Below are positions 13,464-26,409 of a stretch of DNA of 64,000 nucleotides, one piece after another. The notes beneath the pieces were generated by a model. It was not told the DNA's origin. It saw only the letters and a program-made list of their open reading frames with translations, and searched no databases. Made by a program: the position numbers and the translations under genes. Position 1 is the stretch's first letter. Each line of letters opens with the position of its first letter. The DNA is from Dermacentor variabilis (taxonomy: Eukaryota; Arthropoda; Arachnida; Ixodida; Ixodidae), in the NCBI RefSeq assembly GCF_050947875.1, contig NC_134570.1:240118584-240182583 (forward strand), read 5' to 3'.

Positions 13464-16458
13464 GCTTTGACGTGCAGACTGTTAATGGTGCCTCTCAGGC
13501 AAGGCCTCGACTACTGCTACTATTAGCTACCCGAATGAGTATTTTGGGCCTAAGTTAGGTAATGATGTTTGATAATTGTTCACTTATTCGTATTACTTGC
13601 CTGGGCCAGGTAACCGAAATAAACAATGCCACCACATGAATGTGTGTTTGCACGCAAGCTGCCAACAGTGGCTGTCATTTTCGCATTGATTGTTGTTGTT
13701 TCACCAGCAGTGGTGACCGCTTGACTGCGCTTTGACGTGCAGACTGCTAATGGTACCTTTCAAGCGAGCTCTCGACTACTGCTATTAATAGCTGTCCGAA
13801 TGAGTATTTGGGACCTAACTAAGCTAATGATGTTTGATAATTGTACTCTTATTCGCATTAGTTTCCTGGGCGCGGTAACCAAAATAAAGAATGCCACCAT
13901 ATGAATGTGTGTTTGCTTCCAAGCAGCCAACAGTGGCTGTAATTTTCGCGTTGATTGCTGCTGCTTGACCAACAGTTGCGACGGCTTGACAGTGCTTTAA
14001 CGTGCAGACTGCTAATGGTACCTTTCAAGCGAGCCCTCGACTACTGATATTATTAGCAACCCGAATGAGTAGTCTGGGCCTAACTAAGCTTATGATGTTT
14101 GATAATTGTTTTCTTATTCGCATTACTTGCCTGGACCAGGTAACCAAAATAAACAATGCCTTCACATGAATGTGTGCTTGCACGCAAGCTGCCAAGAGTG
14201 TCTGTCATTTTCGCATTGATTGTTGCAGTTTCACCAACAGTGGTGACGGCTTGACTGCGCTTTGACGTGCAGACTGCTAATGGTACCTTTCAAGCGAGCC
14301 CTTGACTACTGCTATTAATAGCTACCCGAATGAGTATTTTGAGCCTAGCTAAGCTAATGATGTTTGATAATTGTTCTCTAATTCGCATTACTTGCCTGGA
14401 CCAGGTAATCAAAATAAACGATGCCACCACGTGAATGTGTGTTTGTTTGCACGCAAGCTGCGAACAGTGGCTGTCATTATCGCGTTGATTGCTGCTGTTT
14501 CACCAATAGTGGCGACGGCTTGACTGCGCTTTGATGTTCAGACTGCTAATGGTACCTTTCAAGCGAGCCCTCGACTACGGATATTAATAGCTACCCGAAT
14601 GAGTATTCTGGGCCTAACTAAGCTAATGATGTTTGATAATTGTACTCTTATTCGCATTAGTTGCCTGGGCCCGGTAACCAAAATAAAAAATGCCACCATA
14701 TGAATGTGTGTTTGATTGCAAGCTGCCAACAGTGGCTGTCATTTTCGCGTTGGTAGCTGCCGTTTCACCAACTGTGGCGACGGCTTGACTACGCTTTGAC
14801 GTGCAGACTGCTAATGGTACCTTTCAAGCGAGACCTCGACTACTGATATTAATGGCTACCCGCATGAGTATTCTGGGCCTAACTAAGCTAATGATGCCTG
14901 ATAATTGTTCTCTTATTGGCATTACTTGCCTGGACCAGATAACCAAAATAAACAATGCCATCACATGAATGTGTGCTTGCATGCAAGCTGCCAACACTAG
15001 CTGTCATTTTCGCATTGATTGTTGCTGTTTCACCAAGAGTGGCGACGGCTTGACTGCGCTTTGACGTGCAGACTGCTAATGGTACCTTTTAAGCGAGCCC
15101 TCGACTACTGCTATTATTAGCTACCCGAATGAGTATTCTGGGCGTAACTAAGCTAATGATGTTTGATAATTGTTCTCTTATTCGCATTACTTGCCTGGGC
15201 CAGGTAACCGAAATAAACAATGCCACAACATGAATGTGTGTTTGCACGCAAGCTGCCAACAGTGGCTGTCATTTTCGCATTGATTGTTGCTGTTTCACCA
15301 ACAGTGGCGACGGCTTGACTGCGCTTTGACGTGCAGACTGTTAATGGTGCCTTTCAAGCAAGACCTCGACTACTGCTACTATTAGCTACCCGAATGAGTA
15401 TTTTGGGCCTAAGTTAGGTAATGATGTTTGATAATTGTTCACTTATTCGTATTACTTGCCTGGGCCAGGTAACCGAAATAAACAATGCCACCATATGAAT
15501 GTGTGTTGGCACGCAAGCTGCCAACTGTGGCTGTCATTTTGACGTTGATTGCTGCTATTTCACCAACAGTGGCGACGGCTTGACTGCGCTTTGACGTGCA
15601 TACTGTTAATGGTAAATTTACAGCGAGCCCTCGACTACGGATATTAATAGCTACCCGAATGAGTATTTTGGGCCTAACTAAGCTAATGATGTTTGTTTAT
15701 TGTTCTCTTGTTCGCATTACTTGCCTGGGCCAGGTAACCGAAATAAACAATGCCACCCTATGAATGTGTGTTTGCACGCAAGCTGCCAACAGTGGCTGTC
15801 ATTTTCGCATTGATTGTTGCTGTTTCAGTAACTGTGGCGACGGCTGGACTGTGGTTTGACGTGCAGACTGCTACTGGTACCTTTCAAGCGAGCCCTCGAC
15901 TACTGATATTGAGAGCTACCCGAATGAGTATTTTGGGCCTAACTAAGCTAATGATGTTTGATAATTGTTCTCTTATTCGCATTACTTGCCTGGAGCAGGT
16001 AACCAAAATAAACAATGCCACCACATGAATGTGTGTTTGCACGCAAGCTGCCAACAGTGGCTGTCATTCTCGCGTTGGTAGCTGCCGTTTCACCAACTGT
16101 GGCGACGGCTTGACTGCGCCTTGACGTGCAGACTGCTACTGGTACCTTTCAAGCGAACCCACGACTACTGATATTGATAGCTACCCGAATGAGTATTTTG
16201 GGCCTAACTAAGCTAATGATGTTTTATAATGGTACTCTTATTCTCATTACTTGCCTGGGCCAGGTAACCGAAATAAACAATGCCACTACATGAATGTGTG
16301 TTTGCACGCAAGCTGCCAACAGTGGCTGTCATTTTCGCATTGATTGCTGCTGTTTCACCAACAGTGGCGACGGCTTGACTGCGCGTTGACGTGCAGACTG
16401 CTAATGGTACCTTTCAAGCGGGCCCTCGACTACTGATATTAATAGCTACCCGAATGAG

Positions 16459-19400
16459 TATTCTGGGCCTAACTAAGCTAATGATGCTTGATAATTGATC
16501 CCTTATTCACATTACTTGCCTGGGCCAGGTAACCAAAATAAACAATTGCATCACATGAATGTGTGTTTGCACGCAAGCTCCCAAATGTGGCTATCATTTT
16601 CGCATTGATTGTTGCTGTTTCACCAACTGTGGTGACGGCTTGACTGCGCTTTGACATGCAGACTGCTAATCGTGCCTTTCAAGCAAGCCCTCGACTACTG
16701 CTAATAATAGCTACCCCAATGAGTATTTTGGGCCTAACTAAGCTAATGATGTTTGATAATCGTACGCTTATTCGCATTACTTACCTGGGCCAGGTAACCG
16801 AAATAAACAATGCCACCACATTAATGTGTGTTCGCACGCAAGCTGCCAACAGTGGCTGTCATTTTCGCATTGATTGTTGCTGCTTGACCAACAGTGGCGA
16901 CGCCTTGACTGTGCTTTAACATGCAGACTGCTATAGGTGCCTTTCAAGCTTACCCTCGACTACTGCTATTAATAGGTACTCGAATGAGTATTTTGGGTCT
17001 AACTAAGCTAATGATGTTTGATGATTGTTCTCTTATTCGTATTACTTGCCTGGACCAGGCAACCAAAATAAAAAATGCTGTCACATGAATGTGTGTATGC
17101 ACGCAAGATGCCAACAGTGGCTGTCATTTTCGCGTTGATTGCTGCTGTTTCACCAACAGTGGCGACGGCTTGACTGCGCTTTGACGTGCAGAATGCTAAT
17201 GGTACCTTTACAGCGAGCCCTCGACTACTGATAATAATAGCTACCCGAATGTGTATTTTGGGCCTAACTAAGCTAATGATGTTTGATGATTGTTCTCTTA
17301 TTCGCATTACTTGCCTGGACCAGGCAACCAAAATAAAATATGCCACCATATGAATGTGTGTTTGATTGCAAGCTGCCAACTGTGGCTGTCATTTTCGCAT
17401 TGATTGTTGCTGTTTCACCAACAGTGGCGACGGCTTGAGTGCGCTTTGACGTGCAGACTGCTAATGGTACCTTGACAGCGAGCCCTCGACTACTGATATT
17501 AATAGCTACCCGAATGTGTATTTTGTGCCTAACTAAGGTAATGATGTTTGATGATTGTTCTCTTATTCGCATTACTTGCGTGGACCAGGCAACCAAAATA
17601 AACAATGCCGTCACATGAATGTGTGTATGCACGCAAGATGCCAACAGTGGCTGCCATTTTCGCAGTGATTGTTGCTGTTTCAGCAACTCTGGCGACGGAT
17701 GGACTGCGCTTTGACGTGCAGACTGCTAATGGTACCTTTCAAGCGAGCCCTTCACTACTGATATTATTAGCTACCCGAATGAGTATTTTGGGCCTAACTA
17801 AGCTAATGATGTTTGTTGATTGTTCTCTTGTTCGCATTACTTCCTTGGGCCAGGTAACCAAAATAAAAAATGCCACCACATGAATGTGTGTTTGCACTCA
17901 AGCTACCAACAGTGGCTGTCATTTTCGCATTGATTGTTGCTGTTTCACCAACAGTGGTGACGGCTTGACTGCGCTCTGACGTGCAGACTGCTAATGGTAC
18001 CTTTCAAGCGGGCCCTTGACTACTGATATTAATAGCTACCCGAATGAGTATTCTGGGCCTAACTAAGTTAATGATGTTTGATAATTGTTCTCTTATTGGC
18101 ATTACTTGCCTGGACCAGATAACCAAAATAAAGAATGCCATCATATGAATGTGTGCTTGCATGCAAGCTGCCAACAGTAGCTGTCATTTTCGCATTGATT
18201 GTTGCTGTTTCACCAAGAGTGGCGACGGCTTGACTGCGCTTTGACGTGCAGAAAGCTAATGGTACCTTTTAAGCGAGCCCTCGACTACTGCTAATAATAG
18301 CTACCCCAATGAGTATTTTGGGCCTAACTAAGCTAAAGATGATTGATAATTGTTCTTTTATTCGCATTACTTGCCTGGGCCCGGTAACCAAAATAAAATA
18401 TGCCACCATATGAATGTGTGTTTGATTGCAAGCTGCCAACAGTGGCTGACATTTTCGCGTTGGTAGCTGCCGTTTCACCAACTGTGGCGACGGCTTAACT
18501 GCGCTTTCACGTGCAGACTGCTAATGGTACCATTCAAGCGAGACCTCGACTACTGATATTAATGGTTACCCGCATGAGTATTCTGGGCCTAACTAAGCTA
18601 ATGATGTTTGATCATTGCTCTCTTATTGGCATTACTTTCCTGGACCAAATAACCAAAATAAACAGTGCCATCACATGAATGTGTGCTTGCATGCAAGCTG
18701 CCAACAGTAGCTGTCATTTTCGCATTGATTGTTGCTGTTTCACCAAGAGTGGCGACGGCTTGACTGCGCTTTGACGTGCAGACTGCTAATGGTACCTTTT
18801 AAGCGAGCCCTCGACTACTGCTATTAATAGCTACCCCAATAAGTATTTTGGCCTAACTAAGCTAATGATGTTTGATAATTGTACTCTTATTCTCTGTAAT
18901 TGCCTGGGCCCGGTAACCAAAATAAAGAATGCCACCATATGAATGTGCGTTTGATTGCAAGCTGCCAACAGTGGCTGTCATTTTCGCGTTGATTGCTGCC
19001 GTTTCACCAACTGTGGCGACGGCTTGACTGCGCTTTGACGTGCAGACTGTTAATCGTACCTTTCAAGCGAGCCCTCGACTACTCATATTAATAGCTACCC
19101 GAATGAGTATTTTGGGCGTAACTAAGCTAATGATGTTTGATAATTGTTCTCTTATTCGCATTACTTGCCTGGGCCAGGTAACCGAAATAAACAATGCCTC
19201 CACATGAATGTGTTTGCACGCAAGCTGCCAACAGTGGCTGTCATTTTCGCATTGATTGTTGCTGTTTCACCAACAGTGGCGACGGCTTGACTGCGCTTTG
19301 ACGTGCAGACTGCTAATGGTGCCTTTCAAGCAAGCCCTCGACTACTGCTACTATTAGCTACCCGAATGAGTATTTTGGGCCTAACTAAGCTAATGATGTT

Positions 19401-22400
19401 TGATAATTGTACTCTTATTCGCATTACTTGCCTGGGCCCGGTAACCAAAATAAAAAATGCCACCATATGAATGTGTGTTTGATTGCAATCTGCCAAAAGT
19501 GGCTGTCATTTTCGCGTTGGTAGCTGCCGTTTCACCAACTGTGGCGACGGCTTGACTGCGCTTTGACGTGGAGACTGCTAATGGTACCGTTCAAGCGAGA
19601 CCTCGACTACTGATATTAATGGCTTCCCGCATGAGTATTCTGGGCCTAACTAAGCTAATGATGTTTGATAATTGCTCTCATATTGGCATAACTTGCCTGG
19701 ACCAGATAACCAAAATAAACAATGCCATCGCATGAATGTGTGCTTGCATGCAAGCTGCCAACAGTAGCTGTCATTTTCGCGTTGATTGCTGCCGTTTCAC
19801 CAACTGTGGCGACGGCTTGACTGCGCTTTGACGTGCAGACTGGTAATCGTACCTTTCAAGAGAGCCCTCGACTACTCATATAATAGCTACCCGAATGAGT
19901 ATTTTGGGCGTAACTAAGCTAATGATGTTTGATAATTGTTCTCTTATTCGCATTACTTGCCTGGGCCAGGTAAGCGAAATAAACAATGCCGCCACATCAA
20001 TGTGTGTTTGCACGCAAGCTGCCATCTGTGGCTGTCATTTTCGCATTGATTGTTGCTGTTTCACCAACAGTGGCAACGGCTTGACTGCGCTTTGACGTGC
20101 AGACTGTTAATGGTGCCTCTCAGGCAAGCCCTCGACTACTGCTACTATTAGCTACCCGAATGAGTATTTTGGGCCTAAGTTAGGTAATGATGTTTGATAA
20201 TTGTTCACTTATTCGTATTACTTGCCTGGGCCAGGTAACCGAAATAAACAATGCCACCACATGAATGTGTGTTTGCACGCAAGCTGCCAACAGTGGCTGT
20301 CATTTTCGCATTGATTGTTGTTGTTTCACCAGCAGTGGTGACCGCTTGACTGCGCTTTGACGTGCAGACTGCTAATGGTACCTTTCAAGCGAGCTCTCGA
20401 CTACTGCTATTAATAGCTGTCCGAATGAGTATTTGGGACCTAACTAAGCTAATGATGTTTGATAATTGTACTCTTATTCGCATTAGTTTCCTGGGCGCGG
20501 TAACCAAAATAAAGAATGCCACCATATGAATGTGTGTTTGCTTCCAAGCAGCCAACAGTGGCTGTAATTTTCGCGTTGATTGCTGCTGCTTGACCAACAG
20601 TTGCGACGGCTTGACAGTGCTTTAACGTGCAGACTGCTAATGGTACCTTTCAAGCGAGCCCTCGACTACTGATATTATTAGCAACCCGAATGAGTATTCT
20701 GGGCCTAACTAAGCTAATGATGCTTGATAATTGATCCCTTATTCACATTACTTGCCTGGGCCAGGTAACCAAAATAAACAATTGCATCACATGAATGTGT
20801 GTTTGCACGCAAGCTCCCAAATGTGGCTATCATTTTCGCATTGATTGTTGCTGTTTCACCAACTGTGGTGACGGCTTGACGGCGCTTTGACGTGCAGACT
20901 GCTAATCGTGCCTTTCAAGCAAGCCCTCGACTACTGCTAATAATAGCTACCCCAATGAGTATTTTGGGCCTAACTAAGCTAATGATGTTTGATAATCGTA
21001 CGCTTATTCGCATTACTTACCTGGGCCAGGTAACCGAAATAAACAATGCCACCACATTAATGTGTGTTCGCACGCAAGCTGCCAACAGTGGCTGTCATTT
21101 TCGCATTGATTGTTGCTGCTTGACCAACAGTGGCGACGCCTTGACTGTGCTTTAACATGCAGACTGCTATAGGTGCCTTTCAAGCTTACCCTCGACTACT
21201 GCTATTAATAGGTACTCGAATGAGTATTTTGGGTCTAACTAAGCTAATGATGTTTGATGATTGTTCTCTTATTCGTATTACTTGCCTGGACCAGGCAACC
21301 AAAATAAACAATGCTGTCACATGAATGTGTGTATGCACGCAAGATGCCAACAGTGGCTGTCATTTTCGCGTTGATTGCTGCTGTTTCACCAACAGTGGCG
21401 ACGGCTTGACTGCGCTTTGACGTGCAGAATGCTAATGGTACCTTTACAGCGAGCCCTCGACTACTGATAATAATAGCTACCCGAATGTGTATTTTGGGCC
21501 TAACTAAGCTAATGATGTTTGATGATTGTTCTCTTATTCGCATTACTTGCCTGGACCAGGCAACCAAAATAAAATATGCCACCATATGAATGTGTGTTTG
21601 ATTGCAAGCTGCCTACTGTGGCTGTCATTTTCGCATTGATTGTTGCTGTTTCACCAACAGTGGCGACGGCTTGAGTGCGCTTTGACGTGCAGACTGCTAA
21701 TGGTACCTTGACAGTGAGCCCTCGACTACTGATATTAATAGCTACCCGAATGTGTATTTTGTGCCTAACTAAGGTAATGATGTTTGATGATTGTTCTCTT
21801 ATTCGCATTACTTGCGTGGACCAGGCAACCAAAATAAACAATGCCGTCACATGAATGTGTGTATGCACGCAAGATGCCAACAGTGGCTGCCATTTTCGCA
21901 TTGATTGTTGCTGTTTCAGCAACTCTGGCGACGGATGGACTGCGCTTTGACGTGCAGACTGCTAATGGTACCTTTCAAGCGAGCCCTTCACTACTGATAT
22001 TATTAGCTACCCGAATGAGTATTTTGGGCCTAACTAAGCTAATGATGTTTGTTGATTGTTCTCTTGTTCGCATTACTTCCTTGGGCCAGGTAACCAAAAT
22101 AAAAAATGCCACCACATGAATGTGTGTTTGCACTCAAGCTACCAACAGTGGCTGTCATTTTCGCATTGATTGTTGCTGTTTCACCAACAGTGGTGACGGC
22201 TTGACTGCGCTCTGACGTGCAGACTGCTAATGGTACCTTTCAAGCGGGCCCTTGACTACTGATATTAATAGCTACCCGAATGAGTATTCTGGGCCTAACT
22301 AAGTTAATGATGTTTGATAATTGTTCTCTTATTGGCATTACTTGCCTGGACCAGATAACCAAAATAAAGAATGCCATCATATGAATGTGTGCTTGCATGC

Positions 22401-24930
22401 AAGCTGCCAACAGTAGCTGTCATTTTCGCATTGATTGTTGCTGTTTCACCAAGAGTGGCGACGGCTTGACTGCGCTTTGACGTGCAGAAAGCTAATGGTA
22501 CCTTTTAAGCGAGCCCTCGACTACTGCTAATAATAGCTACCCCAATGAGTATTTTGGGCCTAACTAAGCTAAAGATGATTGATAATTGTTCTTTTATTCG
22601 CATTACTTGCCTGGGCCCGGTAACCAAAATAAAATATGCCACCATATGAATGTGTGTTTGATTGCAAGCTGCCAACAGTGGCTGACATTTTCGCGTTGGT
22701 AGCTGCCGTTTCACCAACTGTGGCGACGGCTTAACTGCGCTTTCACGTGCAGACTGCTAATGGTACCATTCAAGCGAGACCTCGACTACTGATATTAATG
22801 GTTACCCGCATGAGTATTCTGGGCCTAACTAAGCTAATGATGTTTGATCATTGCTCTCTTATTGGCATTACTTTCCTGGACCAAATAACCAAAATAAACA
22901 GTGCCATCACATGAATGTGGGCTTGCATGCAAGCTGCCAACAGTAGCTGTCATTTTCGCATTGATTGTTGCTGTTTCACCAAGAGTGGCGACGGCTTGAC
23001 TGCGCTTTGACGTGCAGACTGCTAATGGTACCTTTTAAGCGAGCTCTCGACTACTGCTATTAATAGCTACCCCAATAAGTATTTTGGCCTAACTAAGCTA
23101 ATGATGTTTGATAATTGTACTCTTATTCTCTTTAATTGCCTGGGCCCGGTAACCAAAATAAAGAATGCCACCATATGAATGTGCGTTTGATTGCAAGCTG
23201 CCAACAGTGGCTGTCATTTTCGCGTTGATTGCTGCCGTTTCACCAACTGTGGCGACGGCTTGACTGCGCTTTGACGTGCAGACTGTTAATCGTACCTTTC
23301 AAGCGAGCCCTCGACTACTCATATTAATAGCTACCCGAATGAGTATTTTGGGCGTAACTAAGCTAATGATGTTTGATAATTGTTCTCTTATTCGCATTAC
23401 TTGCCTGGGCCAGGTAACCGAAATAAACAATGCCTCCACATGAATGTGTTTGCACGCAAGCTGCCAACAGTGGCTGTCATTTTCGCATTGATTGTTGCTG
23501 TTTCACCAACAGTGGCGACGGCTTGACTGCGCTTTGACGTGCAGACTGCTAATGGTGCCTTTCAAGCAAGCCCTCGACTACTGCTACTATTAGCTACCCG
23601 AATGAGTATTTTGGGCCTAACTAAGCTAATGATGTTTGATAATTGTACTCTTATTCGCATTACTTGCCTGGGCCCGGTAACCAAAATAAAAAATGCCACC
23701 ATATGAATGTGTGTTTGATTGCAATCTGCCAACAGTGGCTGTCATTTTCGCGTTGGTAGCTGCCGTTTCACCAACTGTGGCGACGGCTTGACTGCGCTTT
23801 GACGTGGAGACTGCTAATGGTACCGTTCAAGCGAGACCTCGACTACTGATATTAATGGCTTCCCGCATGAGTATTCTGGGCCTAACTAAGCTAATGATGT
23901 TTGATAATTGCTCTCATATTGGCATAACTTGCCTGGACCAGATAACCAAAATAAACAATGCCATCGCATGAATGTGTGCTTGCATGCAAGCTGCCAACAG
24001 TAGCTGTCATTTTCGCGTTGATTGCTGCCGTTTCACCAACTGTGGCGACGGCTTGACTGCGCTTTGACGTGCAGACTGGTAATCGTACCTTTCAAGAGAG
24101 CCCTCGACTACTCATATAATAGCTACCCGAATGAGTATTTTGGGCGTAACTAAGCTAATGATGTTTGATAATTGTTCTCTTATTCGCATTACTTGCCTGG
24201 GCCAGGTAACCGAAATAAACAATGCCGCCACATGAATGTGTGTTTGCACGCAAGCTGCCATCTGTGGCTGTCATTTTCGCATTGATTGTTGCTGTTTCAC
24301 CAACAGTGGCAACGGCTTGACTGCGCTTTGACGTGCAGACTGTTAATGGTGCCTCTCAGGCAAGCCCTCGACTACTGCTACTATTAGCTACCCGAATGAG
24401 TATTTTGGGCCTAAGTTAGGTAATGATGTTTGATAATTGTTCACTTATTCGTATTACTTGCCTGGGCCAGGTAACCGAAATAAACAATGCCACCACATGA
24501 ATGTGTGTTTGCACGCAAGCTGCCAACAGTGGCTGTCATTTTCGCATTGATTGTTGTTGTTTCACCAGCAGTGGTGACCGCTTGACTGCGCTTTGACGTG
24601 CAGACTGCTAATGGTACCTTTCAAGCGAGCTCTCGACTACTGCTATTAATAGCTGTCCGAATGAGTATTTGGGACCTAACTAAGCTAATGATGTTTGATA
24701 ATTGTACTCTTATTCGCATTAGTTTCCTGGGCGCGGTAACCAAAATAAAGAATGCCACCATATGAATGTGTGTTTGCTTCCAAGCAGCCAACAGTGGCTG
24801 TAATTTTCGCGTTGATTGCTGCTGCTTGACCAACAGTTGCGACGGCTTGACAGTGCTTTAACGTGCAGACTGCTAATGGTACCTTTCAAGCGAGCCCTCG
24901 ACTACTGATATTATTAGCAACCCGAATGAG
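16459..24930 (+). repeat. 4,236-bp higher-order repeat (16-mer), two tandem copies
   Basis: 16,459-20,694 and 20,695-24,930 are nearly identical tandem copies. Five separate open windows (16,656; 17,273; 17,605; 18,269; 20,385) recur exactly 4,236 bp on. The first copy is entered at the monomer with ttgataattgatccctta, and the second copy is entered at the same place after a switch from the gatattattagcaaccc monomer. Differences I saw are isolated single bases, such as gacatgcag versus gacgtgcag near 16,651 and 20,887. Longest tandem unit found in the window. Confidence 0.93.
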
Positions 24931-26194
24931 TAGTCTGGGCCTAACTAAGCTTATGATGTTTGATAATTGTTTTCTTATTCGCATTACTTGCCTGGACCAG
25001 GTAACCAAAATAAACAATGCCTTCACATGAATGTGTGCTTGCACGCAAGCTGCCAAGAGTGGCTGTCATTTTCGCATTGATTGTTGCAGTTTCACCAACA
25101 GTGGTGACGGCTTGACTGCGCTTTGACGTGCAGACTGCTAATGGTACCTTTCAAGCGAGCCCTTGACTACTGCTATTAATAGCTACCCGAATGAGTATTT
25201 TGAGCCTAGCTAAGCTAAAGATGTTTGATAATTGTTCTCTTATTCGCATTACTTGCCTGGACCAGGTAATCAAAATAAACGATGCCACCACGTGAATGTG
25301 TGTTTGTTTGCACGCAAGCTGCCAACAGTGGCTGTCATTTTCGCGTTGATTGCTGCTGTTTCACCAATAGTGGCGACGGCTTGACTACGCTTTGACGTGC
25401 AGACTGCTAATGGTACCTTTCAAGCGAGACCTCGACTACTCATATTAATGGCTACCCGCATGAGTATTCTGGGCCTAACTAAGCTAATGATGCCTGATAA
25501 TTGTTCTCTTATTGGCATTACTTGCCTGGACCAGATAACCAAAATAAACAATGCCATCACATGAATGTGTGCTTGCATGCAAGCTGCCAACAGTAGCTGT
25601 CATTTTCGCATGGATTGTTGCTGTTTCACCAAGAGTGGCGACGGCTTGACTGCGCTTTGACGTGCAGACTGCTAATGGTACCTTTTAAGCGAGCCCTCGA
25701 CTACTGCTATTATTAGCTACCCGAATGAGTATTCTGGGCGTAACTAAGCTAATGATGTTTGATAATTGTTCTCTTATTCGCATTACTTGCCTGGGCCAGG
25801 TAACCGAAATAAACAATGCCACAACATGAATGTGTGTTTGCACGCAAGCTGCCAACAGTGGCTGTCATTTTCGCATTGATTGTTGCTGTTTCACCAACAG
25901 TGGCGACGGCTTGACTGCGCTTTGACGTGCAGACTGTTAATGGTGCCTTTCAAGCAAGACCTCGACTACTGCTACTATTAGCTACCCGAATGAGTATTTT
26001 GGGCCTAAGTTAGGTAATGATGTTTGATAATTGTTCACTTATTCGTATTACTTGCCTGGGCCAGGTAACCGAAATAAACAATGCCACCATATGAATGTGT
26101 GTTGGCACGCAAGCTGCCAACTGTGGCTGTCATTTTCGCATTGATTGTTGCTGTTTCACCAACAGTGGCGACGGCTTGAGTGCGCTTTGACGTG

Positions 26195-26409
26195 CAGACT
26201 GCTAATGGAACCTTTCAAGCGAGCCCTCGACTACTGATATTAATAGCTACCCGAATGAGTATTTTGGGCCTAACTAAGCTAATGATGTTTGATAATTGTT
26301 CTCCTATTCGTTCTCTTATGTGTTCTCTTCGTTTACAGTGGCTGTCATTTTGACGTTGATTGCTGCTATTTCACCAATAGTGGCGACGGCTTGACTGCGC
26401 TTTGACGTG
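26195..26409 (+). repeat. Short 215-bp monomer variant, copy 1
   Basis: This monomer is 215 bp instead of 265. Between ttgataattgttctcctatt and cagtggctgtcatttt the normal stretch from cgcattacttgcctgg to aagctgccaa is missing and replaced by cgttctcttatgtgttctcttcgttta-like sequence built from repeated ttctct. The same rearrangement occurs in four other places, so it arose once and was copied with its neighbours. Confidence 0.9.

Noticed and set aside
17008..17379. Minus-strand open frames of 60-137 codons across the satellite as small genes
   Set aside because: They overlap the plus-strand frames, repeat with the array, often begin at non-ATG codons, and follow from low stop density.
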